Below, in pieces: positions 1-12,396 of a stretch of DNA of 64,000 nt. This stretch comes from Bactericera cockerelli (Eukaryota; Arthropoda; Insecta; Hemiptera; Triozidae), in the NCBI GenBank assembly GCA_024516035.1, contig CM044958.1, positions 8,204,771 to 8,268,770 on the forward strand, given 5' to 3'. The first letter of the stretch is position 1, and each line of letters begins with the position of its first letter. The translations under genes and the position numbers were made by a program. Below the pieces are notes generated by a model. It did no database searches, was not told where the DNA came from, and was given only the letters and a program-made list of their open reading frames with translations.

Positions 1-383
1 TGAGGAAGGTAGCACAAATTATTTATACTCTGCCCCTATCAATAGAATGATGCAAACTAGTTTTCTTTGTAAAAAAACTTTTTTCATGTCTTTCACCTAC
101 ATAATATGTATTATTTTAAAAATATTTTGTATGTTTTTAACTGTAACATTTTGTAATTTATGTATATTGGGTTATTCCCGTTTAATAAATAAAATTTAAA
201 AAAATGGTGATGGATAGTATGAGTGTATATGAGTAATGAGTATGAATACTCATTACTCACTAAGATTTTGTTCATCATCACCATTTGGTGGGGTCCAGAC
301 GCGGCCGGTGCTAAGGAGCTGCGGAACTGCAGCACCCTCACACGAAAAAGAAGGGATTTCCTCAAGTTCTATTCGCTTGTACA

Positions 384-480
384 CAGTTAAACGTACTTCC
401 GATTTGTAACCCGTGGGACCGGCGATAATTATTTCGGTCCAATCCCTACAGATGCATGTTCCACCGGTGGTACACCCGCG
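384..480. mobile_element. degenerate relative of the TTAA MITE
   Basis: gtgggaccggcgataat and ccaccggtggtacac match the MITE interior in reverse orientation. The ends are decayed. Confidence 0.5.
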
Positions 481-557
481 GTCATTGAAGTGCTGGGTTG
501 TGCATGTGTTGTGAATATTATTTTAGAAGAACGGTGCTGCCGCTGTCAGATGAACGA

Positions 558-730
558 AACAAGTAGATGTAAAAAGGAATACAAATTCCGATATATCTTA
601 TATCTTTTGACTACAAATCTTTTTACTTACTTACCTACTTACTATATCCGTAGTACAGATATGTTGAGACCCGAGCTATAACAAAATCTGCCTTATCGGA
701 ATTCATACTCCTTTTTACATCTACTCAAAC
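558..730. mobile_element. short hairpin MITE
   Basis: gtagatgtaaaaaggaatac at 562 and its inverse near 725 form arms of about 31 bp (extending to attccgata) around a 100-bp loop. Confidence 0.6.
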
Positions 731-745
731 AGTTAGGACCTTTTC

Positions 746-892
746 GGACCGAACTCATTAGCTTGATCGGTAATGCTTGTATCCTGGCATGTCGGTGGTC
801 CAGGTCCCGGTTTCAGCGTAGATTTAGTAAAAAGAGTTTGAGTAGTTGTGATATTACGAAAGTGATTAACACAAATATGATTGATAACTTTG
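746..892 (+). mobile_element. tRNA-derived SINE, family A, diverged
   Basis: Family A has a tRNA-Thr(UGU)-like head with A and B boxes and a tail agtagttgtgatatcacgaa / gtgattaacacaaatatgat. This copy keeps both parts with changes. Confidence 0.65.
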
Positions 893-1136
893 TCATAAGA
901 CTGTCTGCTATCGCTCTACTATGATGGTTTCGTGACGTCGCGCGTTGCTGGCAGTACCTCGACTATTCCAAATATTCAGATCATGTTAACAGCTGATAAC
1001 AATATTAGAAGGAATTTTCCTCCTAGGTATATAATATTTTTTCAATCATCCTCACTGAACCGTACTAGGAATCTCTCCCGGCTTCAGATTACCTACAACA
1101 TACATGAGAGTAAGACCAGGAATCTCATATCTATGT

Positions 1137-1740
1137 CATGCTATCAGCAAAACTGATAGTCCATCCCGGAACATCACTATTCATCCAGCCTTAATCTCCG
1201 ACTGTAACCAGTAACCAAAACCTGTTACCTACTACATCTAGGACTTCAATATCCATGTCATGCTATAAGGCCATCCCTGGACCTCTTTATTCGTCCAGCT
1301 CTAATCCCTGACTGTAACCAGTAACCAAAACCTGTTACCTACTATATCTAGTAGGTAACAGGACTTCAATATCCATGTCATGCTATAAGGCCATCCCTGG
1401 ACCTTTTTATTCGTCCAGCCCTAATCCCTGACTGTAACCAGTAACCAAAACCTGTTACCTACTACATCTAGGACTTCAATATCCATGTCATGCTATAAGG
1501 CCATCCCTGGACCTCTTTATTCGTCCAGCTCTAATCCCTGACTGTAACCAGTAACCAAAACCTGTTACCTACTATATCTAGTAGGTAACAGGACTTCAAT
1601 ATCCATGTCATGCTATAAGGCCATCCCTGGACCTTTTTATTCGTCCAGCCCTAATCCCTGACTGTAACCAGTAACCAAAACCTGTTACCGACTACATCTA
1701 GGACTTCAATATCCATGTCATGTCCATAAGTCCATCCCTG
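1137..1740. repeat. 230-bp dimeric satellite
   Basis: ggacttcaatatccatgtca recurs at 1241, 1361, 1471, 1591 and 1701, alternating 120 and 110 bp. The longer unit carries an extra gtaggtaaca. Confidence 0.9.
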
Positions 1741-1756
1741 GACCTTAACAGGTAAC

Positions 1757-2050
1757 AGCCCTGGTAACAGCCAATCACATAACTCAAATCAGATACTATA
1801 ATGTTGTTATTACCATGGTAACAGCCAATCACATAACTGAAATCAGATACTATAATGTTGTTGTTACCATGGTAACAGCCAATCACATAACTCAAATCAG
1901 ATACTATAATGTTGTTGTTACCATGGTAACAACCAATCACATAACTGAAGTGTTGTTATTACCATGGTAACAGCCAATCACATAACTCAAATCAGATACT
2001 ATAATGTTGTTGTTACCATGGTAACAGCGAATCACATAACTGAAATCAGA
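1757..2050. repeat. 54-bp array with X-box-like palindromes
   Basis: About five copies of ccatggtaacagccaatcac / ataatgttgttgtta. Each unit junction forms gttaccatggtaac or a near match, a perfect inverted repeat like an RFX X-box. Confidence 0.85.
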
Positions 2051-2377
2051 TACTTTAGTAACAGTGTCCACCACAGCAGCGTTAGTTAATTCAGCCCTAT
2101 GTCATGCTATCAACACCACTTAAAGTCCATCCCTGAACCTTGCAACGAGTCCAGCCCTGCTCCAGCCCAGTGAAAGACCTCCTTATGTATGAGTCTGCCA
2201 GTGTATGTACGTCACCACGGTAGTCACAGTACACCCATGCGTGGAAAATTCTAATTTCACATTCGCGTTGGTGCCTGTACTACATACATACATATATTTA
2301 ATAGATACATAGAGAGATTAGATAGTGAGAACGTCGTAGAAAGTTTCAGAGATAGTGGCATAGTTATCTCCGATGCG

Positions 2378-2700
2378 ATGGTTCTCCAGTGACCTGGGCA
2401 GCTGGACCATTGGTTCTCCAGTGGCCTGCACAGCTGGACCATGAGTTCTCCAGTGACCTGCACAGCTGGACCATGAGTTCTCCAGTGACCTGGACAGCTG
2501 GACCATTGGTTCTCCAGTGACCTGGGCAGCTGGATCATGGGTTCTCCAGTGACCTGGGCAGCTGGATCATGGGTTCTCCAGTGACCTGGGCAGCTGGATC
2601 ATGGGTTCTCCAGTGACCTGGGCAGCTGGATCATGGGTTCTCCAGTGACCTGGGCAGCTGGATTATGGGTTCTCCAGTGACCAGGGCAGCTGGATCAACG
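2378..2700. repeat. 32-bp array
   Basis: About ten units of ggttctccagtgacctgggc / agctggaccatg, with small changes. Confidence 0.9.
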
Positions 2701-2858
2701 TCCAGCGAGGTGAAGACTTTGTAATACTGGCGTTCCAGTACAACCCAACGCCGGGTGAAGTTATTGTGGGTAGCAGGTTTGTGAATTTCCTGCGAATAGA
2801 GTATAACACCCCCGTCGTGATATGACCATGCAGTTGAAAGCGACTTTCAAAACCAAAC
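2695..2858 (+). mobile_element. 5S-type SINE fragment
   Basis: gtccagcgaggtgaagactt, ccgggtgaagttattgtggg and catgcagttgaaagcgactt mark the 3' two thirds of the family. Confidence 0.6.
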
Positions 2859-2877
2859 GTAAGTTTTTTTTATTAAA

Positions 2878-3006
2878 TATATCATATTTGTGTCAATCAC
2901 ATTCGTGATATCACAACTACTCAAACTCGCCTAACTAAATCTACGCTGAAACCGGGACTTGAACCACCGACCTCCAGGTTACAAGTCCGTCGCCTCATCG
3001 ATCAAA
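2878..3006 (-). mobile_element. family A SINE, inverted
   Basis: tatcatatttgtgtcaatca to cctcatcgatcaaa. Confidence 0.75.
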
Positions 3007-3340
3007 AAATAAAAATAAAATAATAATAATATCATCTTTGTTCTGTACTACGCAGTTGATAGTATCCTACACTCTCAGCAGAAACCGTTCTCTGCAAATC
3101 TGCAGATTGTGCAAAACTATGTCGAGCGTTGCCTCTTTGTGCAAGTCTGCATGCTTGCTTCTCTCTAGTCACGATCGCGACGGGAAAATAATGTACGATC
3201 TACGATTTGTCTTAAAGAGTTGTCTTAAAAGACTGGAAATGTCGAAACAACGCCATAGCGATTGTGTCAAGAAGATATTGGTTATGTTCGATTATGGTAT
3301 TAGAACTATTTATGTACAGGTTGAGCAAGAAGTCAAGTCT

Positions 3341-3516
3341 CTTTAGTAGAAGGACTAGAAGGTAACCACCAGGCGAGGTTAATGCTTAAAGCATTTTCTA
3401 CAAACTTCAGATTAATGAGGAACAATTCATACACTGGGTGGAATTCGAACCAATGGACCCCTACGCTACCTGGATTACCAGACTAGCGCGTTAACCACTT
3501 GACCACCAGTGCAGTT
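3341..3516 (-). mobile_element. tRNA-derived SINE, family C, inverted
   Basis: Family C has a head with a long variable arm (gtgcactggtagtcaagtgg, ggttcgaatcccacccagtg) and a tail ggtagaaaatgctttgagca. This is an inverted copy. Confidence 0.75.
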
Positions 3517-3984
3517 AGCAAGACTTTATGATCATCCTGTATATTTATACATAGATAATATTTATGTTCGATTATGGTATAACTGGTCAACCGCCGTGAT
3601 CTGCCATGAAGTTGCTCAACAAAAGTTGTTGTGATCTATAGGGAGATTTATTAGGTACCTATACATATTACTTACGGTGTTATGACTCTTAAGTGAGTGA
3701 GTGGTTCAAATTCCTAGTCTATGTAGCAAATAAATTCTATAAGTCTAGATGTCAATTATCATTATTATTATTATTCAACACTTGATTAGTTATAAATGGA
3801 CACAATATGTACAATACAAATAATGATTTTATCAATGAAAAAAATGGTAACAATATACATATATACAATAAAACTGAAAAAGAATAGAAAAATATACAGA
3901 AACTAATGTCCTAACTAAAGGGCGGTGTTATTGCCTATGGCAATCTTTTCCACTCAACCCTTTAAAGCTCGAATGCTCTAGCAT

Positions 3985-4316
3985 TAATCTGGTCTTGATA
4001 GGATTTTTCTTTTTTAAAGATAAGTGTTTCACAGCCTTTTTTATTTCGTAGCCATGAAACAGAAGCTACTGTAGACATCTGTGGTCTGCGTTGTAGCTCG
4101 TCCATCCTGTAGTATGCCTCCCCTCTGATGGGCGAGAAGTGACACTTCCTATTTAGGTGCTGGGTCAACACGAGCGCACGCGAAGGTGTCCCTTACAAAC
4201 AAGTGTAACCAAAATTTGCGTACATTTTTTGCTGTCGGCTTTGGGACTCGAACCTGGGACCTTCCGCAAGACAAGCGAGTAGTTTACCTACCACTGATCT
4301 AATCACGCACTCATTA
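3985..4316 (-). mobile_element. retroposon family G with tRNA-Gly-like head
   Basis: Read inverted, a tRNA-like head (gggactcgaacctgggacct) is joined to a body ending cagcctttttta-type sequence, with ctctgatgggcgagaagtga inside. Other copies lie near 7.9, 39.4, 47.9 and 57.9 kb. Confidence 0.65.
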
Positions 4317-4830
4317 TTACATAAGTTTTTTTAATATTAATAAGAACACATAAAAATATATTTCATACAGACTGACATCAGTATTGAAAACAAAGAATGG
4401 TATATTAACTGCAGATGGCTGGTAATCCAGCCCCACTTCATAAGGTTTGAATTTGAATTATTTTACTTACAAATTTGTTGTCGCCTGTGTCATTCGAACC
4501 CGCGACCTTCCGCATGCTCTTACTACCGAGATCTGTGATTATTATTAATTGTAATACTATTTTCTAGCCGAATCTTGGAAATTATAGATAGATATTTTTT
4601 TTCCTTTTACAAATAAAATATTTCATCCAACTTCGCACCACTTGGAATGGTACCCAAGACACACGCATTGTAATACTTGGAAACAATTCTGATGTTGAAA
4701 TCCGATGATAATGGGTTCATAGAAACTATTCTTGGGCCTTGCGGTCACTAATGTTCCGATCAAGGATTTTTGTCTACGATTCGCCTGTTCGATGTATAAT
4801 GTGAACAACATTGAACGTACATAATTGCGC

Positions 4831-4972
4831 CGACCTCAGTAGCTTGATCGATTAGGCTGCGGACTTGTAACCTGGAGGTCGGTGGTTTAAATCCCAATTT
4901 CGGTAATAATTTAGCCGCGTGAGTTTGAGTCGTGTTGACATCACGAAAGTGATTAATACAAATATGATACTT
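4831..4972 (+). mobile_element. family A SINE
   Basis: cgacctcagtagcttgatcg head with the typical acgaaagtgattaatacaaa tail. Confidence 0.75.
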
Positions 4973-5105
4973 ATAACAAAATAGCGACCTAGACAAAAAA
5001 AGTCAACCTAGTTTATTTACATAATAGGTACAATTTCTTCTTTTTAGTGGACAAACTCAATCTTGGAGCGAAAATAATAAACTTTTGTTTTGCAAAGTAC
5101 ATTCT

Positions 5106-5318
5106 AGCCTGCGTCGATGGCACAATGAATACACCAGTTTTCATTCAGTCACCTAAGTTAACCAACGTGCAACGAGGCTATGACTTTGATGGGTGACCAT
5201 ACAAACCCTCGTGATGGTGGCTTTAACCGGTCTCACTCAGGCTGGGTTTGTGATTATCGATAAATTAGATTAGACTAATAGCCATGCTGTTGAAAGTGAC
5301 GTTAAACCTAAACCCAAA
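5106..5318 (+). mobile_element. 5S rRNA-derived SINE, diverged
   Basis: Shows cgtcgatggcacaatgaata, cacctaagttaa and gatgggtgacc in the head, and atgctgttgaaagtgacgtt in the tail. Confidence 0.7.
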
Positions 5319-5319
5319 A

Positions 5320-7040
5320 TTAAAGAAGGAGTAAATTCACAAGCTAAAATGTCTTGCCTAGTAGGATAGCTGTTAAGTTTTGCATCGTGACCTTAATAAA
5401 TCCCAAAGTTGCCTAGAAATAGAAAGTTTAACAAAAATATCTCATCATTGACAAATATAAATATCTTCTTGAGCAGGTCCTAATGAGCCCACACGAGATT
5501 CTGAATTAAAAAAATGAGCTCGGCTAATGCCAAACCACTTGGAACTCCGAGTTTGAAATCCCAAGTTCCACTAATGAAGCCTCCAATTCCAAGAAATAAT
5601 TAAACTCTAAACTCTAATTGTGATGTCTACTGGGCAACATCAAAGTATAATAGGCAATAGGTAGAGTTATCCTACAGGAAACTAATGGGCAATAGGCTAT
5701 CTCCAGCGGGGCTAGGACATGCACTGACTATTCCCGGCCCCAGTCAGGCCAGGAGAGAGTATGATTTGAGTATCTGAATTGTGAGTTCGCAGCGAATGGA
5801 CGGTAAAGCCACCATTGTGATGTGACCATGCAGTTAAAAGTGACCCCCCCCCCCCCTTCCAGCAGCTTAGAAATCAGGGGATTCCCAGCTTGGAAATGAA
5901 TCACTTCTACCGTAGGAAAATGCAGTCCATATAGAGATAGGTCAGATCAAAGGTTTAAAGCACCGCGCGCTATTATAATCTCTTAAACTGGCAAATCTGA
6001 CTGTGGGAATTACCCATTTTATTGATTAACCGCTTTCATTTTTTCTCTGTTTAGTGATTCTATAACGCTATTAACTTTATCGTTGTTAAAAATGATCGAA
6101 GGAACAATTATCTCATAAAAGTCTAGGTAGGAAAAGGCCTCAACAAAGGTTCGAACCAGTAATCTTCCGATTTTGAAATGGGGTTTCATATTAAAAATTA
6201 ATTACTCAAACAATAAGAAAACTAAAAGAGAGGTAGATTATACAGGGTGAAGCAAAAATGCATGGCAATATTATTCTCTAATAATAATAATAATAATAAT
6301 AATAATAGAAATTTACCTTCTTTTCTTCAGAACAGGCCCCCAAATAAAAAAGACGCACATAATATAATTATGATAATTCGTTTTTTTTTTTTAACCCTCG
6401 AAAGCCTGTATTAATTATATACGAGTACTTTTCATCCAAAGTTCAGAACATGACGATGGCTGGAAAATTCATCTGATTTTACTAACATTGAGTTCCTATG
6501 AAAGATAGAGAAGCACACTATAATTCTTATACAAATTGTTTAATTTTGTCACAACATGTTTCCTCACACACTCGTCTTGGAGGGTTAAACTAATAATGTT
6601 TGATTTTTGTGCATCAAAAATCAATTAGGATAGATTTCTAATATGCGAAAGCAATGCGAATTTCCATTTTTTGTTATAAAATGAACCACCCCTTAATTCG
6701 TTTCGATAACGTGTGGTTTCATATTTAACACGCATTTTTGTTACATCCTGTATAGGGCTACACCAAAGGTTTGAACCACAGAGTTAGTTTTTTTATTGAC
6801 TAGCAAATCTGTGTGGACTTTGGGATTTCCCCCTGGCGGTGAATTCCGGAAACGGAGATGTATCATCACATTCCAATCTGGCTGACTCCACGTGAGAGTG
6901 ATTTTTTTCTTCTTCTTTTTTTAACAATATTTCTATTTATATGTATAAGACACAATTAGTACAATAAAAATAATCGGAAGGTATACCGTGACTCTGAAAG
7001 TAAAGGGACTCTTTAGTCTCATTCTTGCAGGACAAACAGA
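5320..7040. other. AT-rich stretch without a gene
   Basis: Contains a partial 5S-type SINE tail (5700-5850), a C10 run, an (ATA)n run near 6280 and no supported coding sequence. Confidence 0.6.
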
Positions 7041-7047
7041 GAATTGC

Positions 7048-7250
7048 ATGTCCGGGGAGCTCAGTGGTAAAGGCGGCACTGTGTGAATCCAGAGATTCCA
7101 GAGGTCACGGGTTCAAAACCGAGCTGGGACATGACATGTTATCCTCCCATTCGGGATTTTTACTAATACGTCTTGGGCTTACTGCAGTAATAATGGGACT
7201 TAATTAGTCCTAATCGGGCAGTATAAATAAGCCGATATTATTATTATTAT
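7048..7250 (+). mobile_element. tRNA-derived SINE, family B
   Basis: The head has agctcagtggtaaaggcggc and gggttcaaaacc; the body has atgacatgttatcctcccat, and the tail is a (TTA)n run. The shared body and tail show this is a SINE, not a tRNA gene. Confidence 0.8.
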
Positions 7251-7837
7251 CGTAGTGTACTGTATACTCGGGACTACTGCCCGTAGTCCCGAGGTCCCGA
7301 GTTCAACTCCCGGCTGGGGCAGACTTTTCGAAGAAAATTCTGTTCCATCCAAACACGTGAGGCTGCCATTTCCGGCCCTACCCAGGCTGGGTGAGGTTAA
7401 TGTGGGTAGCTGGTACGATTCCCAGCGAATGGAGGGTAAAACCCCCGTCCTAATCCAGGACGTTAAAATCAAGTAGAATCGTTGGCGTTAGGAAGGGCAT
7501 CCAGCCGTAAAAAATGTGCCAAAACCAATCAACCTCAACCATGAGGTTGAACAACGTCGACCCTGCTTGAGCGGGATAAGACAGAGTAAAAGAAGAAGAT
7601 CGTAGTGTACTGTATAGTCGTATAGTGTATACCCGTCTTCAAATCTTAAAACTGAGAAGAAATTCTTCACATTAAGCTATCGTACTCCTTCTATGTGTTG
7701 AGATTAGATGAGAATTATGTGAGATTTTTTTTAAGTATAATTATAATAATAAAACCTTTTAGTGGAAAGTAATAGGCGAGGTTAATGCTCAAAGCATTTT
7801 CTATCACCTAGGCGTCAGAGTCTTATTATTATGTTTA

Positions 7838-7985
7838 AGATGAGTGTTTAACAGCCTTTTTTTATTTCGTAGCCATGAAACAGCAGCTACTGTAGACGCT
7901 TCTGGTCTATGTTGTAGCCTGCCCATCCCCTAGTATGCCTCCCCTCTGAAGGGCGAAAAGTGACACAACTTCCCATTATAAATAT
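7838..7985 (-). mobile_element. retroposon family G, truncated
   Basis: atttcgtagccatgaaacag to gtgacacaacttcccatt. Confidence 0.6.
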
Positions 7986-8657
7986 AGCTGTCTATTAGAA
8001 ATTAGTACAACGAAAATACCTCTTAAGGACTCAAAGAATAGCAGCATATTATAGCGATGTACTAATCAGCACAAGAAGTGATCCTAGCGTGTCGGACTCT
8101 GCATAATTGTAGGAGGTGATAAAACCTCTCCAGTTTTTATTAATGACCCAGCCTGCTAGAGTGTAGACTAGAAGATAGTTCACTATAGCAACGTTCAATA
8201 TTAGTGCCTAGCCAGCAAAGATGCTGGCTAATTAATTGCACCAGTTCTCTATCATTTTTTTTTTTTTTTTTTAAGTTTCCATGTATTTTTTAAACAAATA
8301 AACATCAACAGACATAAGAGTATATTACCCGCCTTCAAGAGATAAAAATATTTTGTGCTGAACAGGAAGTTAGGCAACGTCCAGTGTCGTTAAGACTTGT
8401 TAGGGTGGTCATTTAAATTCAAATCCTCGTGATGCTGGCCATTCCCGGCCCCACTCAGGCTGTGTTATTTTGAGTAGCTGGCGTCGGTCTGGTAATCCAC
8501 AAGTGGCGAGTTTTTTTTTTTTTTTTTTTTTTAGCATTGTTCCAACGAAGCAATTTGACAAGCTCCACTTACAAGAACAATGAGAAGAAGTTAAGATAGT
8601 GAGAGAAAAAAAAAATAATAAATAAAAAACCCATCCGGGAGTGATGGGACGTGACAA

Positions 8658-9672
8658 GTTATTCTGGCAATAGGTGAGTTCGGTGCGAAGATTACCCGCA
8701 CCTTTTTCGCACGTATGAATTCGGTGCCGCCGAAAAAAGGTGATGTATGAGTTCGGTGCGGTCCTAATGACTTATAAATTGATTGTTTTTTTATAATGTA
8801 CTCTGTTGCCTGTTAACAGTCATCCTGCTGTTATTAAGTTAGTAGATTATGTTGTAGACAGTTACATTCAGCAAGGCTGTCCATTTCCTCCTTGAAGGCC
8901 ATGCCTAGGGTTAATAGTAGGGTTAGGTAAAATACAATGAAGGCCATGCCTTGGGTTTATAGTAGGGTTAGGTAAAATACAATGAAGGCCATGCCTTGGG
9001 TTTATAGTAGGGTTAGGTAAAATACAATGAAGGCTATGCCTTGGGTTTATAGTAGGGTTAGGTAAAATACAATGAAGGCCATGCCTTGGGTTTATAGTAG
9101 GGTTAGGTAAAATACAATGAAGGCCATGCCTTGGGTTTATAGTAGGGTTAGGTAAAATACAATGAAGGCCATGCCTTGGTTTTAGGCAATAGGTGAGTTC
9201 GGTGCGAAGATTACCCGCACCTTTTCCGCATGTATGAATTCGGTGCCGCCGAAAAAAGGTGATGTATGAGTTCGGTGCGGTCCTAATGACTTATAAATTG
9301 ATTGTTTTTTTATAATGTACTCTGTTGCTTGTTAACAGTCATCCTGCTGTTATTAAGTTAGTAGATTATGTTGTAGACAGTTACATTCAGCAAGGCTGTC
9401 CATTTCCTCCTTGAAGGCCATGCCTATAGAGTTAATAGTAGTGTTAGGTAAATTATAAATGAAGGCCATGCCTCGGTTTATTAATTGAAGGCCATGTCTT
9501 TAAGGAAAAAAATACTATAATTACCTGATCATCAGGGCAAGTACCAGGGCACCGAATTCATACATGACCTTTTTTAGGCGGCACCGAATTCATACATGAC
9601 CTTTTTTAGGCGGCACCGAACTCATACATTTTTTTATTTTCCGCACCGAACTCATTACGTAGCCGTTATTCT
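8658..9672. mobile_element. 999-bp element with 8-bp TSD and internal minisatellite
   Basis: The element (8666-9664) is flanked by GTTATTCT twice. Removing it and one copy restores a normal tRNA-type SINE (gacaagttattctcccatat), which proves insertion. The ends carry tgagttcggtgcg in inverted orientation. Inside are two copies of a block 510 bp apart and about six copies of a 45-bp unit gaaggccatgccttgggttt plus atagtagggttaggtaa. Superfamily uncertain. Confidence 0.85.
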
Positions 9673-9728
9673 CCCATATGGGATTTTTACAATAATGAGA
9701 CTCATCATAATTATCGTATAAACAAGCC

Positions 9729-9850
9729 GACCTTCGTGGCTCAGTGGTTAAGAGCATTGGTTGCTGACCTGGAGGTTGCGGGTTCGAATCTTAGCCGAAG
9801 CGGAAAATTCTAACCGAGTTTTTCGTTTCCGGAATGGCATGGATGTAAAG
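9729..9850 (+). mobile_element. tRNA-derived SINE, family F
   Basis: gtggctcagtggttaagagc and gcgggttcgaatcttagccg head, ggaatggcatggatgtaaag body. Confidence 0.65.
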
Positions 9851-10359
9851 GTAAAGTGCCCTGAAGTAATGCGAAAGCGGTTCTAGATTTAACCACTTAA
9901 AAATGCAATGAAGAATTTGATAAAAAAAAAAAAAAAAATTCTCTAGTACCCTCCAATTAGGGTACACTCTATCATCACACAAGAGCAAGAGAATTTATAA
10001 TTCCAACTGTTTCGTGAGCCTAATAAATTATTCGTCCAGAAAGAACTAGGGCTAGTCAACTTTCCTGTGGGATCTACTCTAGCTCTAACAATCTGGGGAT
10101 CTACTCTAGCTCTAACAATCTGTAACATATTAATAGGATTGTATAAATTTAAATATACTAACCCATGTAACTATATAGTGAATGTGACTAAATTTGTGGA
10201 TTGTGTCATCTAGCAGTCATATCATAGGAAATGGTTGAGAGAGTTTTATCGTTATGTCATAAGTCCCGCATTATGTTAAGTACAGCTATAGTTCGTGGTA
10301 TCGTTTATTAGCTCATTGTACCATAGTGGTGTGCCACGTACATAATATGTCTGGCTGGG

Positions 10360-10894
10360 GGACGAAAGAGGGAGAAGACCAGTGTTTTGCTAGAGAACTC
10401 TAAACAGAAAACACACTAGCCAACCCTAACAAGTCAGGCTAACTTGCAGTCAAACAGAGAGAAAACCAGTGTCTTGCTAGAGGACTATAAACAGAGAACA
10501 GACTAGCCAATCCTTACAAGCCAGGCTGTCTTGCAGTTAAACAGAGAGAAGACCAGTGTCTTGCTAGAAGACTTTAAACAAAAAACGGACGAAAAAACCC
10601 TAACAAGATAGGCTATCTTGCAGTTAAACAGAGTAAAAACCAGTGTAGTGAGCGTCGATGGCATGTTGAATATACCGGTTCCCTTCAGAACACCGAAGTT
10701 AAGCGACATCCAGCGAGGTTAAGACTTGGATGGGTGACCATTCAAATTCTAATTCTCGTGACGCTGGCTTTTCCCGGCCCCACTCAGGCTGGGTGAGTTC
10801 AATGTGAGTAGCAGGTTTGTGAGTTTCCTGCGAATGGAGGGTAAAACCCCCGTCGTGATATGACCATGGCAGTTGAAAGCGACGTTAAACCCCA

Positions 10895-10929
<35 letters not shown>

Positions 10930-11010
10930 AGTGTTTTGCTAGAGGACTTTACCTAAACAGATAACTGACTAGCCAACACTTACCAGCGAGGATAGCTTGC
11001 AGTTCCCCAA
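10360..11010. repeat. 86-bp array interrupted by a 5S-type SINE
   Basis: Units gaccagtgtcttgctagagg / ctataaacagagaacagact / agccaacccttacaag. Dispersed relatives lie near 33.6, 36.9 and 41.7 kb. Confidence 0.7.
10647..10921 (+). mobile_element. 5S rRNA-derived SINE, full length
   Basis: The head resembles 5S rRNA (gttgaatataccggttccct, caccgaagttaagc, ttgga(t)gggtgacc), so it carries a 5S-type internal promoter. The body is shared with other copies (ggccccactcaggctgggtg, cgtcgtgatatgaccatg). It ends in poly(A) and is flanked by aaaaccagtgt on both sides, interrupting an 86-bp array. Confidence 0.85.
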
Positions 11011-11029
11011 GATAATAATAATAATAGCA

Positions 11030-11227
11030 TTGTAGTAGAAATCAACCACCAAGCGAAGTTAATGCTTAAAGCATTTTCTAACACCTAACCCTCAGAGTCT
11101 TATTATTATGTTGCCACAAACTCAAATTAATTAGAAAAAAATTGATGCACTAGGTGGAATTCGAACCAACGGATCCCTACGCTACCTGGATAAGCAGACT
11201 AGCGCGTTACCACTTGACTATCAGTGC
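11030..11227 (-). mobile_element. family C SINE, inverted
   Basis: caaccaccaagcgaagttaa to gaccatcagtgcac-like end. Confidence 0.75.
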
Positions 11228-11971
11228 ACTGAATACATTAGTTACACCTAGCTAGGACATTCAGTACAGACCTGTTCTGCTAGCAACTGCTACTGCACTG
11301 GTCTGGTTAAAAGTTGAAACCAATATGTCTCAGTCTAATGTAACGGTACCTACACCGCATAGTTCCGGCAATGCCATTCATTACGTTGCTATGGGAACGG
11401 TGACAGTGTTGTCATTAAGTTGTCATGGGAACGTCGACAAAAGCGTACAGTCAATCATTACGTTGCTATGGTAACGGTGACAGAAACCGTGCCTTCATCG
11501 CAGTTGATCATATTATGGACTGCTGTTTGTGGGGAATGGAACCGGTAACTAACCATAATCAATCTAATTTGACTGGTGTACTAATTACAATAATGTCTGA
11601 AGGCTACTTGGATAGCTTTATCAGAATGGCCGATACTTGTGGTAGGACTAGACTAAATCTAAACTTGAACAAATTGAACTTGTCAGAACTATGTATGTAA
11701 TACAAATCCAAATTACATAATACTATGTATTCCCATTACATAATATAGTCCACCTTTCGATTCATGTAAAACTAGAATGTCATTTGATGAAAGTTTATTA
11801 TGAATTTGAATGATCCATAAGGTTACATGTCGAAATCAATCAGCAATGAATATTTTGGACGAATGATATGGCATGCCATTAATGACTTAATGACTCGAAT
11901 CAGTCCAGAATATTTTATTAAATATTATACTTGTATATTATCTCATTCTAATATTATACTTCTCTTCGGTG

Positions 11972-12178
11972 CATTGGTAGTCAAGTGGCGCTAGTCTAGT
12001 AATCCAGGTAGCATAATCTGTTGATTCGAATCCCACCCAATCTACGAATTTTTCCTCATTCATTCGAGTATGTAACCACGTAATAATAAGACTCTGAAGG
12101 TTAGGTGAGAGAAAATGCTTTGAGCATTAACCTCGCCTGGTGTTTATCTTCCACTAAAGAGTGTTATTATTACTCTTT
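11972..12178 (+). mobile_element. family C SINE
   Basis: gtgcattggtagtcaagtgg to cttccactaaagagtg. Confidence 0.75.
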
Positions 12179-12183
12179 AGTGA

Positions 12184-12396
12184 GTCTGTCCCGGTAGCTC
12201 AGTGGTAAAAGCGGCACTCTGTGGATCCAGAGATTCCAGAGGTTGTGGGTTCGAAACCCAGCCGGGACATGACAAGTCATCCTACCATTTGGGATTTTTA
12301 CCACATAATAATATGTCTTGGGTTTACTGCTGGAATAACGGGACTCTAATAGTCCTCATCGGACAGTATTAATAAGACAATATTATTATTATTATT
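12184..12396 (+). mobile_element. family B SINE
   Basis: ctgtcccggtagctcagtgg head, gggttcgaaacccagccggg B box, (TTA)n tail. Confidence 0.85.

Noticed and set aside
1698..1940. Minus-strand frame with repeated IGCYHGNNNIIVSD
   Set aside because: Direct product of the 54-bp array, a multiple of three in length.
10650..10735. 5S rRNA gene
   Set aside because: The similarity covers only part of 5S rRNA and is diverged, and the sequence continues into a SINE body.
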